A DNA stretch of 64,000 bases, from contig CAVUCL010000001.1 of the NCBI GenBank assembly GCA_963740055.1, forward strand, positions 930,001 to 994,000, read 5' to 3'. Position numbers and translations under genes: made by a program. The notes under the pieces are model-generated. The model did no database searches. It saw nothing but the letters and a program-made list of their open reading frames with translations, and was not told the DNA's origin. Positions 54,180 through 64,000 of this stretch are shown here, piece after piece. The stretch comes from WHSW01 sp963740055. Lineage in GTDB: Bacteria; Actinomycetota; Thermoleophilia; Solirubrobacterales; 70-9. Position 1 is the stretch's first letter. The number at the start of each line of letters is the position of its first letter.

Positions 54180-54623
54180 GTGAGGATGAGATCGATGGCA
54201 GCGACGGCGGCGATCGCGCTCGCGATCGGCTTCGCCGCCTGCGGCGACGACGAGGACGACGAGACCACGGCGGCGAGCGAGACGACGACCAGCGAAACGA
54301 CCACGACCGAGGACGACGCGGCTTCGGGCGGCGGTGGCGGCGGTGGCGGCGAGACGGTCGCGATCAGCGAGACCGAGTACGAGCTCGATCCCGCCGACCC
54401 GACTGTGGCCGCCGGCGAGGTCAGCTTCGAGGTCACCAACGACGGCACCCAGCCTCACGATCTCGAGGTCGAGGGCGACGGGGTCGAGGAGGTCACCGAC
54501 ACGATCGACGCGGGCGCGTCCGACACGCTGACCGTGGACCTCGAGGCCGGCACCTACGAGCTCTACTGCACGATCGACGGCCACAAGGACCTCGGCATGG
54601 AGGGCGAGCTCACGGTCGAGTAG
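54180..54623 (+). CDS. Cupredoxin-like copper lipoprotein
   Basis: 147 residues from GTG 54180 after a GAGGAGG site. Lipobox FAAC, an acidic/Thr linker and a poly-Gly run precede a plastocyanin-fold domain (YELDPADPTVAAGEVSFEVTN). Type 1 copper ligands are visible: His in QPHDLEV, then Cys, His and Met in YCTIDGHKDLGM. It may carry electrons at the outer face of the membrane. It is divergent from the ECF sigma gene. Confidence 0.78.
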   Translation: MRMRSMAATAAIALAIGFAACGDDEDDETTAASETTTSETTTTEDDAASGGGGGGGGETVAISETEYELDPADPTVAAGEVSFEVTNDGTQPHDLEVEGDGVEEVTDTIDAGASDTLTVDLEAGTYELYCTIDGHKDLGMEGELTVE

Positions 54624-56079
54624 CCCCCGGAGGCACCCAGCCGCCGAAGGCGCGCTCGAGCTCGACCGCGACCGCGACCGAGAGGTGGTCGCGGCCGTGG
54701 CCGGCGGCGACCTGGACCCCGAGCGGCAGTCCGCGCGCGTCGAGGCCCATCGGCACCTCGGTAGCCGGTAGCCCGAGCAGGTTGAAGACCGCCATCGGCC
54801 CGAGGATCCAGGGACGGCCGACGGTCGCGCCGTGGCGGGGCGCGACGCGGGCGAACGGCACGTGCAGCAGGACCCCGTCGCCGATCGCGTCGGCGACCTC
54901 GGCCTCGAGCTGCGCCGTGGCCGCGGCCGCACGCCGCTCGAGCGCCGCCGGCAGGTGCGCGGAGGCGCGCTCGGCGAGCTGCGAGATCACCAGCGCCGAG
55001 GTGTGCACCGAGCGCCGCCGGGCGCCGTCGGCGACCAGGCGCCGAAGCGGTGGGAACCGATAGCCGTCCTGCTCGAGCAGCTCGGCGATGCTCCCCGACT
55101 GGCGCGCCGCCTCGAGGTAGGGCTGGATCGCGCCTCGCAGGCAGCGCAGCGAGACCCGGCGCACCCGGGCGCCGCGCTCGGCGAGCGCCCGCGCGGCGTG
55201 AAGGCGGGCGTTGCGCAGGTCGACCGAGGCGGGGAGGAAGGTGGCGTCGTCGGCGATCGCGACCTCCAGACCCTCGATCTCGACCGCCTCGGGATCGCCG
55301 AGCTCGATCGCCTCGACGCTCGGGTCGATGCCGTCGGGGCCCGCGATCGCCTGCAGCACCGGCCACAGGTCCTCCGCCCGGCGCGCGAGCGGGCCGATGC
55401 CGAGCATCCGCGCTCCGACCTCGGTCGTCGCGGCGGGGAAGTGGCCGCTGCTGGCGACCAGGTGCGCGCTCGGCTTGTGGCCGAAGACGCCGTTGAAGAA
55501 GGCCGGGATCCGGATCGAGCCGCCGAAGTCGGTCCCGAGGCCGAACGGGGCGAGACCGGAGCCGATCGCGGCGCCCTCGCCGCCCGAGGACCCGCCGGCG
55601 GTGCGGCGCCGGTCGTAGGCGTTCTCGGTCCGGCCGTAGACGCGGTTGGTCGACTCGATCCACAGCGTCAGCTCGGAGACGTTGGTGACCCCGAGCGGGA
55701 TCGCGCCCGCGTCGACGAGCCGGGCGACCACGGTCGCGTGCTCGGTGGCGAGCCGCCCGCGACGGTGGTGGAGCCCGGCGGAGTTCGGCAGCCCGGCGAC
55801 GGCGAACGACTCCTTGATCGTGCACGGGACGCCGAGCAGCGGCGGCAGCTCGTCGCGGCCGGTCGAGCCGGCGACCCGCTCGTCGGCCGCCTCTGCCTCG
55901 GCGCGAGCGCGCTCGAAGCGCTCGGCGACGACCGCGTTCAGGCGCGGGTTGAGGCGCTCGACCCGCTCGATGTGGGCGTCGACGACCTCGCGCGAGCTCA
56001 GCTCGCCGTCGCGAATCGCGGCCGCGAGCGCGGTCGCGGAGCGCTCGGTCAGCGGCCTGGGAACGGTCGCGGTGCTCAT
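54610..56079 (-). CDS. Amidase-signature-family hydrolase
   Basis: 489 residues. The Ser-cisSer-Lys triad is present: Lys in CTIKESFAVAG, serines in RRTAGGSSGGEGAAIGSG and FGLGTDFGGSIRIPA. The N-terminal VVDAHIERVERLNPRLNAVV and the C-terminal AVFNLLGLPATEVPMGLDARGLPLGVQ are typical. It hydrolyses an amide to acid and ammonia, with unknown substrate. The 3' end overlaps the cupredoxin gene by 14 bases tail to tail. Confidence 0.88.
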   Translation of the reverse strand: MSTATVPRPLTERSATALAAAIRDGELSSREVVDAHIERVERLNPRLNAVVAERFERARAEAEAADERVAGSTGRDELPPLLGVPCTIKESFAVAGLPNSAGLHHRRGRLATEHATVVARLVDAGAIPLGVTNVSELTLWIESTNRVYGRTENAYDRRRTAGGSSGGEGAAIGSGLAPFGLGTDFGGSIRIPAFFNGVFGHKPSAHLVASSGHFPAATTEVGARMLGIGPLARRAEDLWPVLQAIAGPDGIDPSVEAIELGDPEAVEIEGLEVAIADDATFLPASVDLRNARLHAARALAERGARVRRVSLRCLRGAIQPYLEAARQSGSIAELLEQDGYRFPPLRRLVADGARRRSVHTSALVISQLAERASAHLPAALERRAAAATAQLEAEVADAIGDGVLLHVPFARVAPRHGATVGRPWILGPMAVFNLLGLPATEVPMGLDARGLPLGVQVAAGHGRDHLSVAVAVELERAFGGWVPPGATRP

Positions 56080-56212
56080 CGGCCGCGCCAGCCTAGCCGC
56101 GTCGCCGCAGCCCGGTGCCGGTCAAACGTCCACTCACCACCGCTGCGCCTCAAGGCGCTCGCGCGCTCGCCGATCGGGGAAAGACACCCCCGAACGCCAG
56201 GAGGCAGGAACA

Positions 56213-56644
56213 GTGAACACGAGGTCTCGGATCCTCACCGCCGGCGCGACGATCGCGCTGCTCGCGGCGCCGGTCGCCGCCGCCAAGCCCGATAAGCCGC
56301 CGAAGCCCGACAAGCCGCACGGCAACGGTCAGGCGAAGGGCGCCAGCTACGTCTTCAAGGGCACCTACGTCGACGCGACCACGGTCGACGTCGCGAAGGG
56401 CAACAGCCGCGTGCGCAAGAACGACCTCCTCGGTGCGGTCCAGTTCGACTTCAGCGCCGCCAAGATCCGGGTCGCGGACACGAACGGGGACGGCAGCGCC
56501 GACCTCGCCGACGTCGTCGCCGGCGACAAGGTCGTGGTCAAGGTCAAGGCCCCGCGCCAGGACCCGGGCCCGCAGCCGTTCGCGGCACGCCAGCTCGTCG
56601 ACCAGACCAACGCCGAGGTCGAGGAGCCCGCGACCGTCGAGTAG
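56213..56644 (+). CDS. Exported protein with Lys/Pro-rich N-terminus
   Basis: 143 residues from the GTG at 56213, spaced 8 bases from an AGGAGG site. A signal peptide (ILTAGATIALLAAPVAAA) leads to a KPDKPPKPDKPHGNG segment and a small beta domain (YVFKGTYVDATTVDVAKGNSRV, VQFDFSAAKIRVADTNGDG). DTNGDGSADLADV looks like a dockerin/EF-type calcium loop. Function unknown. Confidence 0.65.
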   Translation: MNTRSRILTAGATIALLAAPVAAAKPDKPPKPDKPHGNGQAKGASYVFKGTYVDATTVDVAKGNSRVRKNDLLGAVQFDFSAAKIRVADTNGDGSADLADVVAGDKVVVKVKAPRQDPGPQPFAARQLVDQTNAEVEEPATVE

Positions 56645-56697
56645 GCCCGCTCCCAGGACATAGACTCGCTGCTCGCGAAGCGATCGGGAGGAGCGAG

Positions 56698-58191
<1,494 letters not shown>

Positions 58192-58243
58192 GCGCGCCCG
58201 GCGAGGGTTAGTTCCGCGCCCGAGCGGGAACTCTTAGTGGGTC

Positions 58244-59751
58244 GTGGGGACCGAGGACCGACCGACCGATGAATTGGACGCTCCCGGGGGGCGAGGCTCC
58301 CCGGACGAGCGCGCGACCGCGGTGGCCGATCCGCCGCTGATCGCCTCCGGTCGGCTGCTCGGCGAGCGCTACCGGCTCGATCGCCCGCTCGGTCACGGCG
58401 GGATGGCGGCCGTCTGGCTGGCGACCGACGAGCGGCTCGAGCGCCAGGTCGCGGTCAAGGTGCTCTCCGACGCGCTCGCCCACGACGACGAGTACATCGG
58501 CCGCTTTCGCCGCGAGGCGCATGTCGCCGCCGGGGTCCAGCACCCGAACGTGGTCCCGGTCTACGACTACGACGCCGGCGCGCGCCCGTACCTGGTGATG
58601 GAGTACGTGCCCGGCGGCGACCTCGCCGCCCGATCCCAGGCGGGCGACGTGCCCGATCCCGAGCAGCTCGCACGAGAGCTGCTCTCGGCGCTGCGCAGCA
58701 TCCACGCCGCCGGGGTCCTGCATCGCGACATCAAGCCTCAGAACGTGCTCATCGACGGCGCCGGCCACGCTCGGCTGACCGACTTCGGCATCGCCCAGCC
58801 CCGCGACGCGACCTCGCTCACCCGCACCGGCCAGGTGATCGGGACCGAGAGCTACCTCGCGCCGGAGGTGATGGCCGGCGACCCCGCGAGCGAGCGCTCG
58901 GACCTGTTCGCGCTCGGCGTCGTGCTCGCCGACATCGCCCGCGAGGGCGCCGGCGCCTCGCTCTGGGAGTTGACCGATCGCCTCCGCGACCCCGAGCCGC
59001 AGCGGCGCCCGCGCTCGGCGGCGGCCGCGCTCGCCGAGCTCGAGCGCACCCCGGGCGCGCTCGGCGAGCCGACCCAGCCCTACGCGGTCGGCCCGCCCGA
59101 CGAGCCGACCGAGACGGTGCCGATCGCGAACCGTTCCTTCGACCCGAGCCCGACCGGGGCCACCCACGACCCGCGCCGGCGCCGGGCGCTCGCCGTGCTC
59201 GCCCTGGCCGCGGTCGGTGCGGCGCTGATCGTCGGGCTCGTGCTCGGCGCCGGCGGCGACGACGGCTCCGGCGTCGACGTGCGCGAGCGGGGCGAGAACG
59301 CGCAGGCCCAGGGCGGCGGGGAGGAGGCGGCGCCCGCCGACGGACGCGACGACGACGCCCGAGGAGACGACGCCCGAGGAGACCGCGCCCGCGACCGATG
59401 AGCCGGCGGCGGAGACCACCGACGGCGCCGACTCTCAACGACGAGGGCTTCGCCCTGCTTCAGGCGGGCGATCCCGAGGGCGCGATCCCGCTGCTCGAGG
59501 ACGCGGTCGCGGCGCTCGAGGGCTCGGGCGACGAGCTCACCTACAACTACGCCCTCTTCAACCTCGGCAGCGCCTACCGCCAGGCCGGTCGCCCCGAGGA
59601 CGCGATCCCGGTGCTCCAGCAGCGGCTCGACTACCCGGACCAGACCGAGGTCGTCCAGCAGGAGCTCGACGCCGCCTACGCCGACGCCGGGATCGCGCCG
59701 GAGGACAAGCCCGGCAAGGGGCCGAAGCCGAAGAAGGTCAAGGAGGAGTAG
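58244..59751 (+). CDS. PknB-like Ser/Thr kinase with extracytoplasmic TPR-like tail (two frame changes)
   Basis: About 501 residues. Gly loop LGHGGMAAVW, Lys in VAVKVL, catalytic HRDIKPQN near residue 161, DFG in DFGIAQ, and TESYLAPEV activation segment are intact. A membrane helix at about 312-335 (ALAVLALAAVGAALIVGLVLG) is followed by a Thr/Pro/Glu linker and a TPR-like region (LNDEGFALLQAGDPEGAIPLLE, YNYALFNLGSAYRQAGRPEDAIPVL), which lie beyond the frame changes near 59340 and 59437. Both are one extra base. Outside repeats could sense peptidoglycan or protein ligands (inference). Confidence 0.8.
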
Positions 59752-59779
59752 CGGCGCGCGAGCGCGTAGGCTGGCGCCG

Positions 59780-60046
59780 ATGGAAGACCTCGGCGCTCCG
59801 ATCTCCTACCTCGTGCTCGAGACCGGCTCGCCCGTGTACGCGAGCGACGGCGAGCGGGTCGGCAGGGTGAGCGAGGTCCGCGCCGACGAGGGCGCCGACA
59901 TCTTCGACGGGCTGGTCGTCGACCGCAGCCGGCTGCCCGGCGGCGAGCGCCTGGTGACCGCCGACCACGTCGACGAGATCTTCGAGCGCGGCGTCCTGCT
60001 CAACCTCGACACCGAGGCGCTCGAGCGATTGGACGACTCGGGATGA
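59780..60046 (+). CDS. PRC-barrel domain protein
   Basis: 88 residues from the ATG at 59780. A PRC-barrel-like fold: GSPVYASDGERVGRVSEVRADEGADIFDGLVVD, followed by ERLVTADHVDEIFERGVLL. The GNAT gene starts inside its stop (ATGA), so they are a translational pair. The family acts in RNA processing or photosynthetic reaction centres, but in actinobacteria the role is open. Confidence 0.75.
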   Translation: MEDLGAPISYLVLETGSPVYASDGERVGRVSEVRADEGADIFDGLVVDRSRLPGGERLVTADHVDEIFERGVLLNLDTEALERLDDSG

Positions 60047-60492
60047 GCGCGATTCGCGAGGCGACCGCGGAGGACCTGGAAGCGATCGCGCCGCTGCTGC
60101 GTGCCTACTGCGACTTCTACGAGTCGAACCCGACCGACGAGGGGCTCGAGCAGATGGCGCGTTACGCGATTGCGGCGCCCGAGGACGCGGCGTTTTTGCT
60201 CGTCGCCACCGACGATGACGGCGTCGTGGTCGGTTTCGCGCTCAACCAGTGGAAGTGGTCGAGCCTGCGCGGCGCCCGGGCGGTGGTCATGGACGACCTC
60301 TACGTCGCCGAGAGCGCCCGCGGCCAGGGTCACGCCGACGCCCTGATCGAGGCGGTCGCCGAGGTCGCCCGCCGCCACCAGGCGCCGATCGTGAGCTGGT
60401 TCACGATGCCCGACAACAAGCGCGCCCACGCCGTCTACGACCGGGTCGGCGCCACCGCCGAGACCCTGCTCGAGTACGAGCTCGAGCTCTAG
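60043..60492 (+). CDS. GNAT-family N-acetyltransferase
   Basis: 149 residues. IREATAEDLEAIAPLLRAY, VVMDDLYVAESARGQGHADALI (acetyl-CoA-binding loop RGQGHA) and WFTMPDNKRAHAVYDRVGAT define a GNAT like the diamine or aminoglycoside acetyltransferases. It starts in the stop of the PRC-barrel gene. Its TAG shares CTAG with the convergent oxidoreductase stop. Confidence 0.88.
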   Translation: MSAIREATAEDLEAIAPLLRAYCDFYESNPTDEGLEQMARYAIAAPEDAAFLLVATDDDGVVVGFALNQWKWSSLRGARAVVMDDLYVAESARGQGHADALIEAVAEVARRHQAPIVSWFTMPDNKRAHAVYDRVGATAETLLEYELEL

Positions 60493-62769
60493 CTCGCCGC
60501 GGCCGCGGCCGGAGCGGCGGCGCGGTCGGCGGCGCTGACCTCGACCGGGATCCCGTTCAGGACCGCGTTGCCCGAGGGGACGTCGACCTCGACCGGCGCG
60601 AGCAGGTTCGAGTTCACCCCGGGATGCTCGCTGGCGACGCCCATCCGGATCCCGGGCGCGTCGTGTCCCCAGCCGTGCGGGATCGAGACCACGCCGGGCA
60701 TGATCTCGTCGGTGACCTCGACCGGGGCGATGAGCTCGCCGGCGCTCGAGCGGATCAACGCGCCGGCGCCGTCGGCGAGCCCGAGGCGCGCCGCGTCGTC
60801 GGGATGAAGCTGGGCGGTGCAGCGGTCCTTGCCCTTGACCAGCGCCGGCAGGTTGTGCATCCAGGAGTTGTTCGAGCGCAGCTGGCGGCGGCCGATCAGG
60901 ACCATGTGCCCGTTCGACTGCGAGCCCGCGGCGAGCTCGGCCTCGAGCCGCGGCACGTCGGCGACGATCTGATCGGGGACGAGCTCGATCCTGCCGCTCG
61001 GGGTCCGCAACACGTCGGGGATCCGCGGGCGCATCGGGCCGAGGTCGACCCCGTGCGGCGCCGCCTCGACCGCGCTCAGCGTGAGCCCGTCGGGATCGGC
61101 GCCGAAGCCGTCGCCGAACGGCCCGACCCGAAGCAGGAAGTCGAGGATCCGCTCGGGGCCGCGGCGGTCGGCGAGCTCGGCGGCGATCTCCTCCGGCGCG
61201 CGGCCCTCGATCGGCGATCCGGGGAGCGCGACCTCGCGCCCGATCAGGGTCTGGATCACGAGCTCGTCCCAGGCCTCGATGTCGGCCTCGGGGCCCTGGC
61301 CGGCGGCGATCGCCGCGAGCCGCAGCAGCGTCTCCCACTCCTGCGGCTGGTCGGGGGCGGCGGCGACGATCGGCGGTGAGTAGTTGGCGACGCTGCGGAT
61401 CGCGAGCTGGTAGAGCGCGGTGTCGTAGTGCGCCTTTGCCAGCGGCTCGGGCGCGGGCAGGATGACGTCGGCATGGCGGGTGGTCTCGTTGACGTAGATG
61501 TCGACCGCAGACCATGAAGTCGAGCGTCTCGACCGCCTCCACGAGCGCGGTGGAGTCGGGGGTCGAGACGAGCGGGTTGCCGGCGATCGTGATCAGCGCC
61601 CGCACCTGGCCCTCGCCGGGGGTCGAGATCTCCTCGGCGAGGCAGACGACCGGCAGCTCGCCGAAGACCTCCGGGCGGCCGCTGACCCGGCTCGCCCAGC
61701 GCCCGACCGTGAACCCCTTGCCGACCGGTCCGCGCCCGGCGGCGTTTCGCTGTCCGGCCGCGGCGAGCGGGAACATCGCCCCGCCCTCGCGATCGAGGTT
61801 GCCGGTGAGGTAGTTGAGGACGTCGACGAGCCAGCTCGCGAGCGTGCCGAAGCGCTGCGTCGTGGTCCCGATCCGCGCGTAGACGGCCGCCCGCTCGGCG
61901 GCGGCGAGCTCGCGCGCCAGGCGCCTGATCTCGCCCGCCTCGATCCCGCAGACGGCCGCGGCGGCCTCGGGCGTGAACGGCTCCGCCAGCGCTTGGATCC
62001 GCTCGGCGCCGTTGGCGTGGGCGGCGAGCTCGCCCGGGTCCGCGAGCCCGTCGGCGAGCAGCACGTGGACGAGCGCGAACAGCAGCTGCGCGTCGGTGCC
62101 GGGGCGGATGAAGTGATGCTCGGAGGCCTCGCGCGCGGTCCGCGTGCGGCGCGGGTCGATGACCACGACCTTGCCGCCGCGCTCGCGGATCGCGCGGATC
62201 CGCCCGCGCATGTCCGGCGCGGTCAGCAGCGAGCCGTTCGAGACCAGCGGGTTGGCGCCGAGGATCAGCAGGTGGTCGGTGCGGTCGACGTCGGGCACCG
62301 GGACGCTGAGCCCGGCGCCGAACATCAGCCCCGAGCTGACCTGCTTCGGCATCTGGTCGACGGTCGAGGCCGAGTAGATGTTCTTGCTCCCGATCGCCTT
62401 CAGCAGCGGGGTGCCGTAGAGGGTCGGGCCGAGGCTGTGGGCCGCGGGGTTGCCGAGATAGACGGCGACCGCGTCGCGCCCGCCGGCGTCGAGCACCCGC
62501 CCGAGGCCCTCGTCGACGGCGGCGAACGCCTCCTCCCAGCTCGCCTCGCGCAGCTCGCCGTCGCGGCGCACTAGCGGCTTCGTCAGCCGGTCGGGGTCGT
62601 CGTGAAGCTGGATCAGCCCCTGCGACTTGGGGCAGAGAAAGCCGCGGCTGAAGACGTCGGCGTCGTCGCCGCGGACCGAGACGACCTCGTCGCCGCGCAT
62701 CGTCACCTCGAGGCCGCAGGTCGCCTCGCAGAACGGACAGGTGCGGTGATGGACCGCGTCCGCCGACAC
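60489..62769 (-). CDS. Molybdopterin-dependent oxidoreductase, FdhF/NasA-like (one frame change)
   Basis: About 759 residues. An N-terminal 4Fe-4S site with Cys 11, 14, 18 and 46 (TCPFCEATCG, GFLCPKS). The bis-MGD-binding core has YLGNPAAHSLG, LLILGANPLVSNGSLL, VVVIDPRRTRTA and HHFIRPGTDAQLL. After one extra base near 61508 it continues with VDIYVNETTRHADVILPAPEPLA and the C-terminal MopB domain (IGRRQLRSNNSWMHN, PHGWGHD). There is no Tat signal, so it is cytoplasmic. Formate or nitrate chemistry is possible and not decidable here. Confidence 0.85.
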
Positions 62770-62844
62770 CCGGTCAGCCTAGCGCGGCGAGTCACGGCCA
62801 ATCCGCTTCAGGGATCGGCTTCGGCGTCCGATGACAGACCCAGC

Positions 62845-64000
62845 ATGCCCGGCGCACGCATGAAGACACTCGTCCCGATCGCCCTCGCCGCCTTCGCCGT
62901 CGGCGCGGTTCCCGCGACCGCGAGCAAGCCCGGCGACACCGAGCACGGCGTCAACCGCAAGAAGCTGGCGAAGAAGGCCGAGCAGGTGGTCGAGGAGCGC
63001 AACGGGATCGACGTGATCAAGATCAGTCGCTGCGGGCCGAAGAAGAAGAAGGGCGGCAAGCCCAGCTACTCGAAGTGGGTCTGCGAGTGGCGCGCGGAGG
63101 GCAGCTACGCCGGCGACGTGCCTTACCACTGCGCGGGCAAGGCGGTCTACAAGCGCAAGAAGCGCCGCTGGCGGGTCGACGGCTGCAACAACATCATGCA
63201 GCCGATGGCGCCGCTGCTCGACTCGCCGAACCCGGCACCGATCTTCGGCTTCAACGACAACTGGATCTTCCACGGCAACCAGGCGCTCGACCTCTCCAAC
63301 GAGGCGGGCGGCCAGGTCGCGCGCACGAGCCTCGCCTGGCGCGGGATCGAGGCGAACCGCGGCCAGTACAACTGGTGGGGGACCGACGCGCTCTACGAGA
63401 AGCTCCAGGCGCGCGGGATGGAGCCGCTCTGGGTGATCATCGACGCCCCCTGCTGGGCGCAGCCCGACCCCGGAGGCTGCGCCGCGGGCAACAGCAAGCT
63501 GCGCCCGTCGCCGCAGTACTACGACGAGATGGCGGAGTTCGCGGTCAAGGTCGCGAAGCGCTACCCGGACTCGCTCGGGATCGAGGTCTGGAACGAGCCC
63601 AACTATCCGACCTTCTGGGGCGGCTGGCCGCAGCCCGATGACTACGCGAAGATGCTGAAGACGGTCGCCGGGGCGCTGCACTCGCAGGCCCCCGGGATGC
63701 CGGTCGTCTCCGGCGGTCTCTCGCCGCATGCCGACAGCGACAACAACGCGATCGGCTTCAGCAACTTCCTCGAGGCGCTCTACAAGCACGGCGCCGCCCA
63801 GCAGGCGGACGCGATCGGGATCCACCCCTATCCCGGGGTCGGGCCGGCGCAGGACTACATCGGCGACGTGCGCGTCTACCTCGGCAAGATCCAGAACGTG
63901 ATCGCCAAGTACGGCGACTCGGCGACGCCGATGTGGGCGACCGAGTACGGCGTTTCGACCGCGGGGCCGCAGGCGTTCGACCCCGACCACCAGGGTCGCG
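62845..64000 (+). CDS. Exported glycoside hydrolase, clan GH-A type, cut by the window edge
   Basis: The ATG at 62845 or the in-frame ATG at 62860 starts a signal peptide (TLVPIALAAFAVGAVPATA). A basic region of about 95 residues with four Cys (KISRCG, WVCEW, PYHCAG, DGCNN) precedes a TIM-barrel with acid/base Glu in IEVWNEPNYPTFWGG and the likely nucleophile Glu in WATEYGVST. Such enzymes are GH39/GH5-like glycosidases. The right edge of the window removes the C-terminus. The basic N-terminal domain is unusual and may bind the wall. Confidence 0.8.
   Translation, partial: MPGARMKTLVPIALAAFAVGAVPATASKPGDTEHGVNRKKLAKKAEQVVEERNGIDVIKISRCGPKKKKGGKPSYSKWVCEWRAEGSYAGDVPYHCAGKAVYKRKKRRWRVDGCNNIMQPMAPLLDSPNPAPIFGFNDNWIFHGNQALDLSNEAGGQVARTSLAWRGIEANRGQYNWWGTDALYEKLQARGMEPLWVIIDAPCWAQPDPGGCAAGNSKLRPSPQYYDEMAEFAVKVAKRYPDSLGIEVWNEPNYPTFWGGWPQPDDYAKMLKTVAGALHSQAPGMPVVSGGLSPHADSDNNAIGFSNFLEALYKHGAAQQADAIGIHPYPGVGPAQDYIGDVRVYLGKIQNVIAKYGDSATPMWATEYGVSTAGPQAFDPDHQGR

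Noticed and set aside
59398..59751. Independent TPR-like gene with an ATG at 59398
   Set aside because: The first residues are Arg/Pro-rich and unlike a protein start. The kinase linker continues toward it in a neighbouring frame, so it is better read as the kinase C-terminus.

Overview
The window reads as chromosomal DNA of a high-GC actinobacterium (well above 65 percent G+C by eye, GC-rich third positions, many GTG starts). Gene content points to the class Thermoleophilia (Solirubrobacterales-like), but this is inference from protein style and not a placement. Pointers are an F420-type nitroreductase, a DesA3-like desaturase with its 2Fe-2S reductase, glutamine synthetase type III, a fused receiver/thioredoxin-reductase-like flavoprotein, a sigma factor with a built-in zinc motif and long tail, and small exported proteins with basic or collagen-like tails. 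There is no CRISPR array, prophage, insertion sequence or rRNA. One clear tRNA, Leu(UAA), is present, and one degenerate Met-like tRNA sequence.

Layout. 0.3-3.2 kb: NarL-type two-component pair and a sigma-70/zinc-motif fusion. 3.3-8 kb: tRNA-Leu, an orphan H-box peptide, a TetR/cupin/aldehyde dehydrogenase group and two envelope proteins. 8.2-15.9 kb: a membrane nucleotidyl cyclase, small membrane proteins, the receiver/TrxR-like fusion and a divergent MFS/TetR pair. 15.9-21.8 kb: a heavily frame-broken ThDP enzyme, an unknown exported protein, an ABC exporter and an LLM flavin oxidoreductase. 21.9-28.9 kb: PAS-GGDEF, beta-propeller surface protein, SprT-like, IscA-like, M3 peptidase and a metallo-beta-lactamase-fold enzyme. 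29-34.5 kb: an accessory metabolic cluster with a polyamine-type binding lipoprotein, TetR, FAD amine/amino acid oxidase, PLP decarboxylase fused to a VOC domain, and SDR. 34.5-40.7 kb: BipA/TypA, MpsC-like, then TetR with the reductase/desaturase pair. 41-47.7 kb: DEAD-box helicase, F420 enzyme, K+ channel facing a Na+/H+ antiporter, nuclease, and a zinc-ribbon/HTH protein. 47.7-54.1 kb: GlnA type III, carboxylate-amine ligase, collagen-like protein, and ECF sigma/anti-sigma. 54.2-64 kb: cupredoxin lipoprotein, amidase, acyl-CoA ligase, PknB-like kinase with a TPR-like tail, molybdopterin oxidoreductase, and a glycosidase cut by the right edge.

The most interesting signal is non-coding. The 5' leaders of the DEAD-box helicase (about 41298-41404) and of the zinc-ribbon/HTH gene (about 47195-47313) share a -10-like element, a hairpin with compensatory changes, a second hairpin position, a GGGTCnCAGGA box and the AAGGAG ribosome site, at nearly constant spacing. 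This looks like a conserved cis-regulatory RNA.

About twenty genes, including housekeeping-type ones such as glutamine synthetase, are interrupted by single-base frame changes, most of them one extra C or G. This is best explained by consensus errors in the assembly. I give the span of the intact gene in these cases and state where the frame changes. No gene-free stretch exceeds 300 bases.
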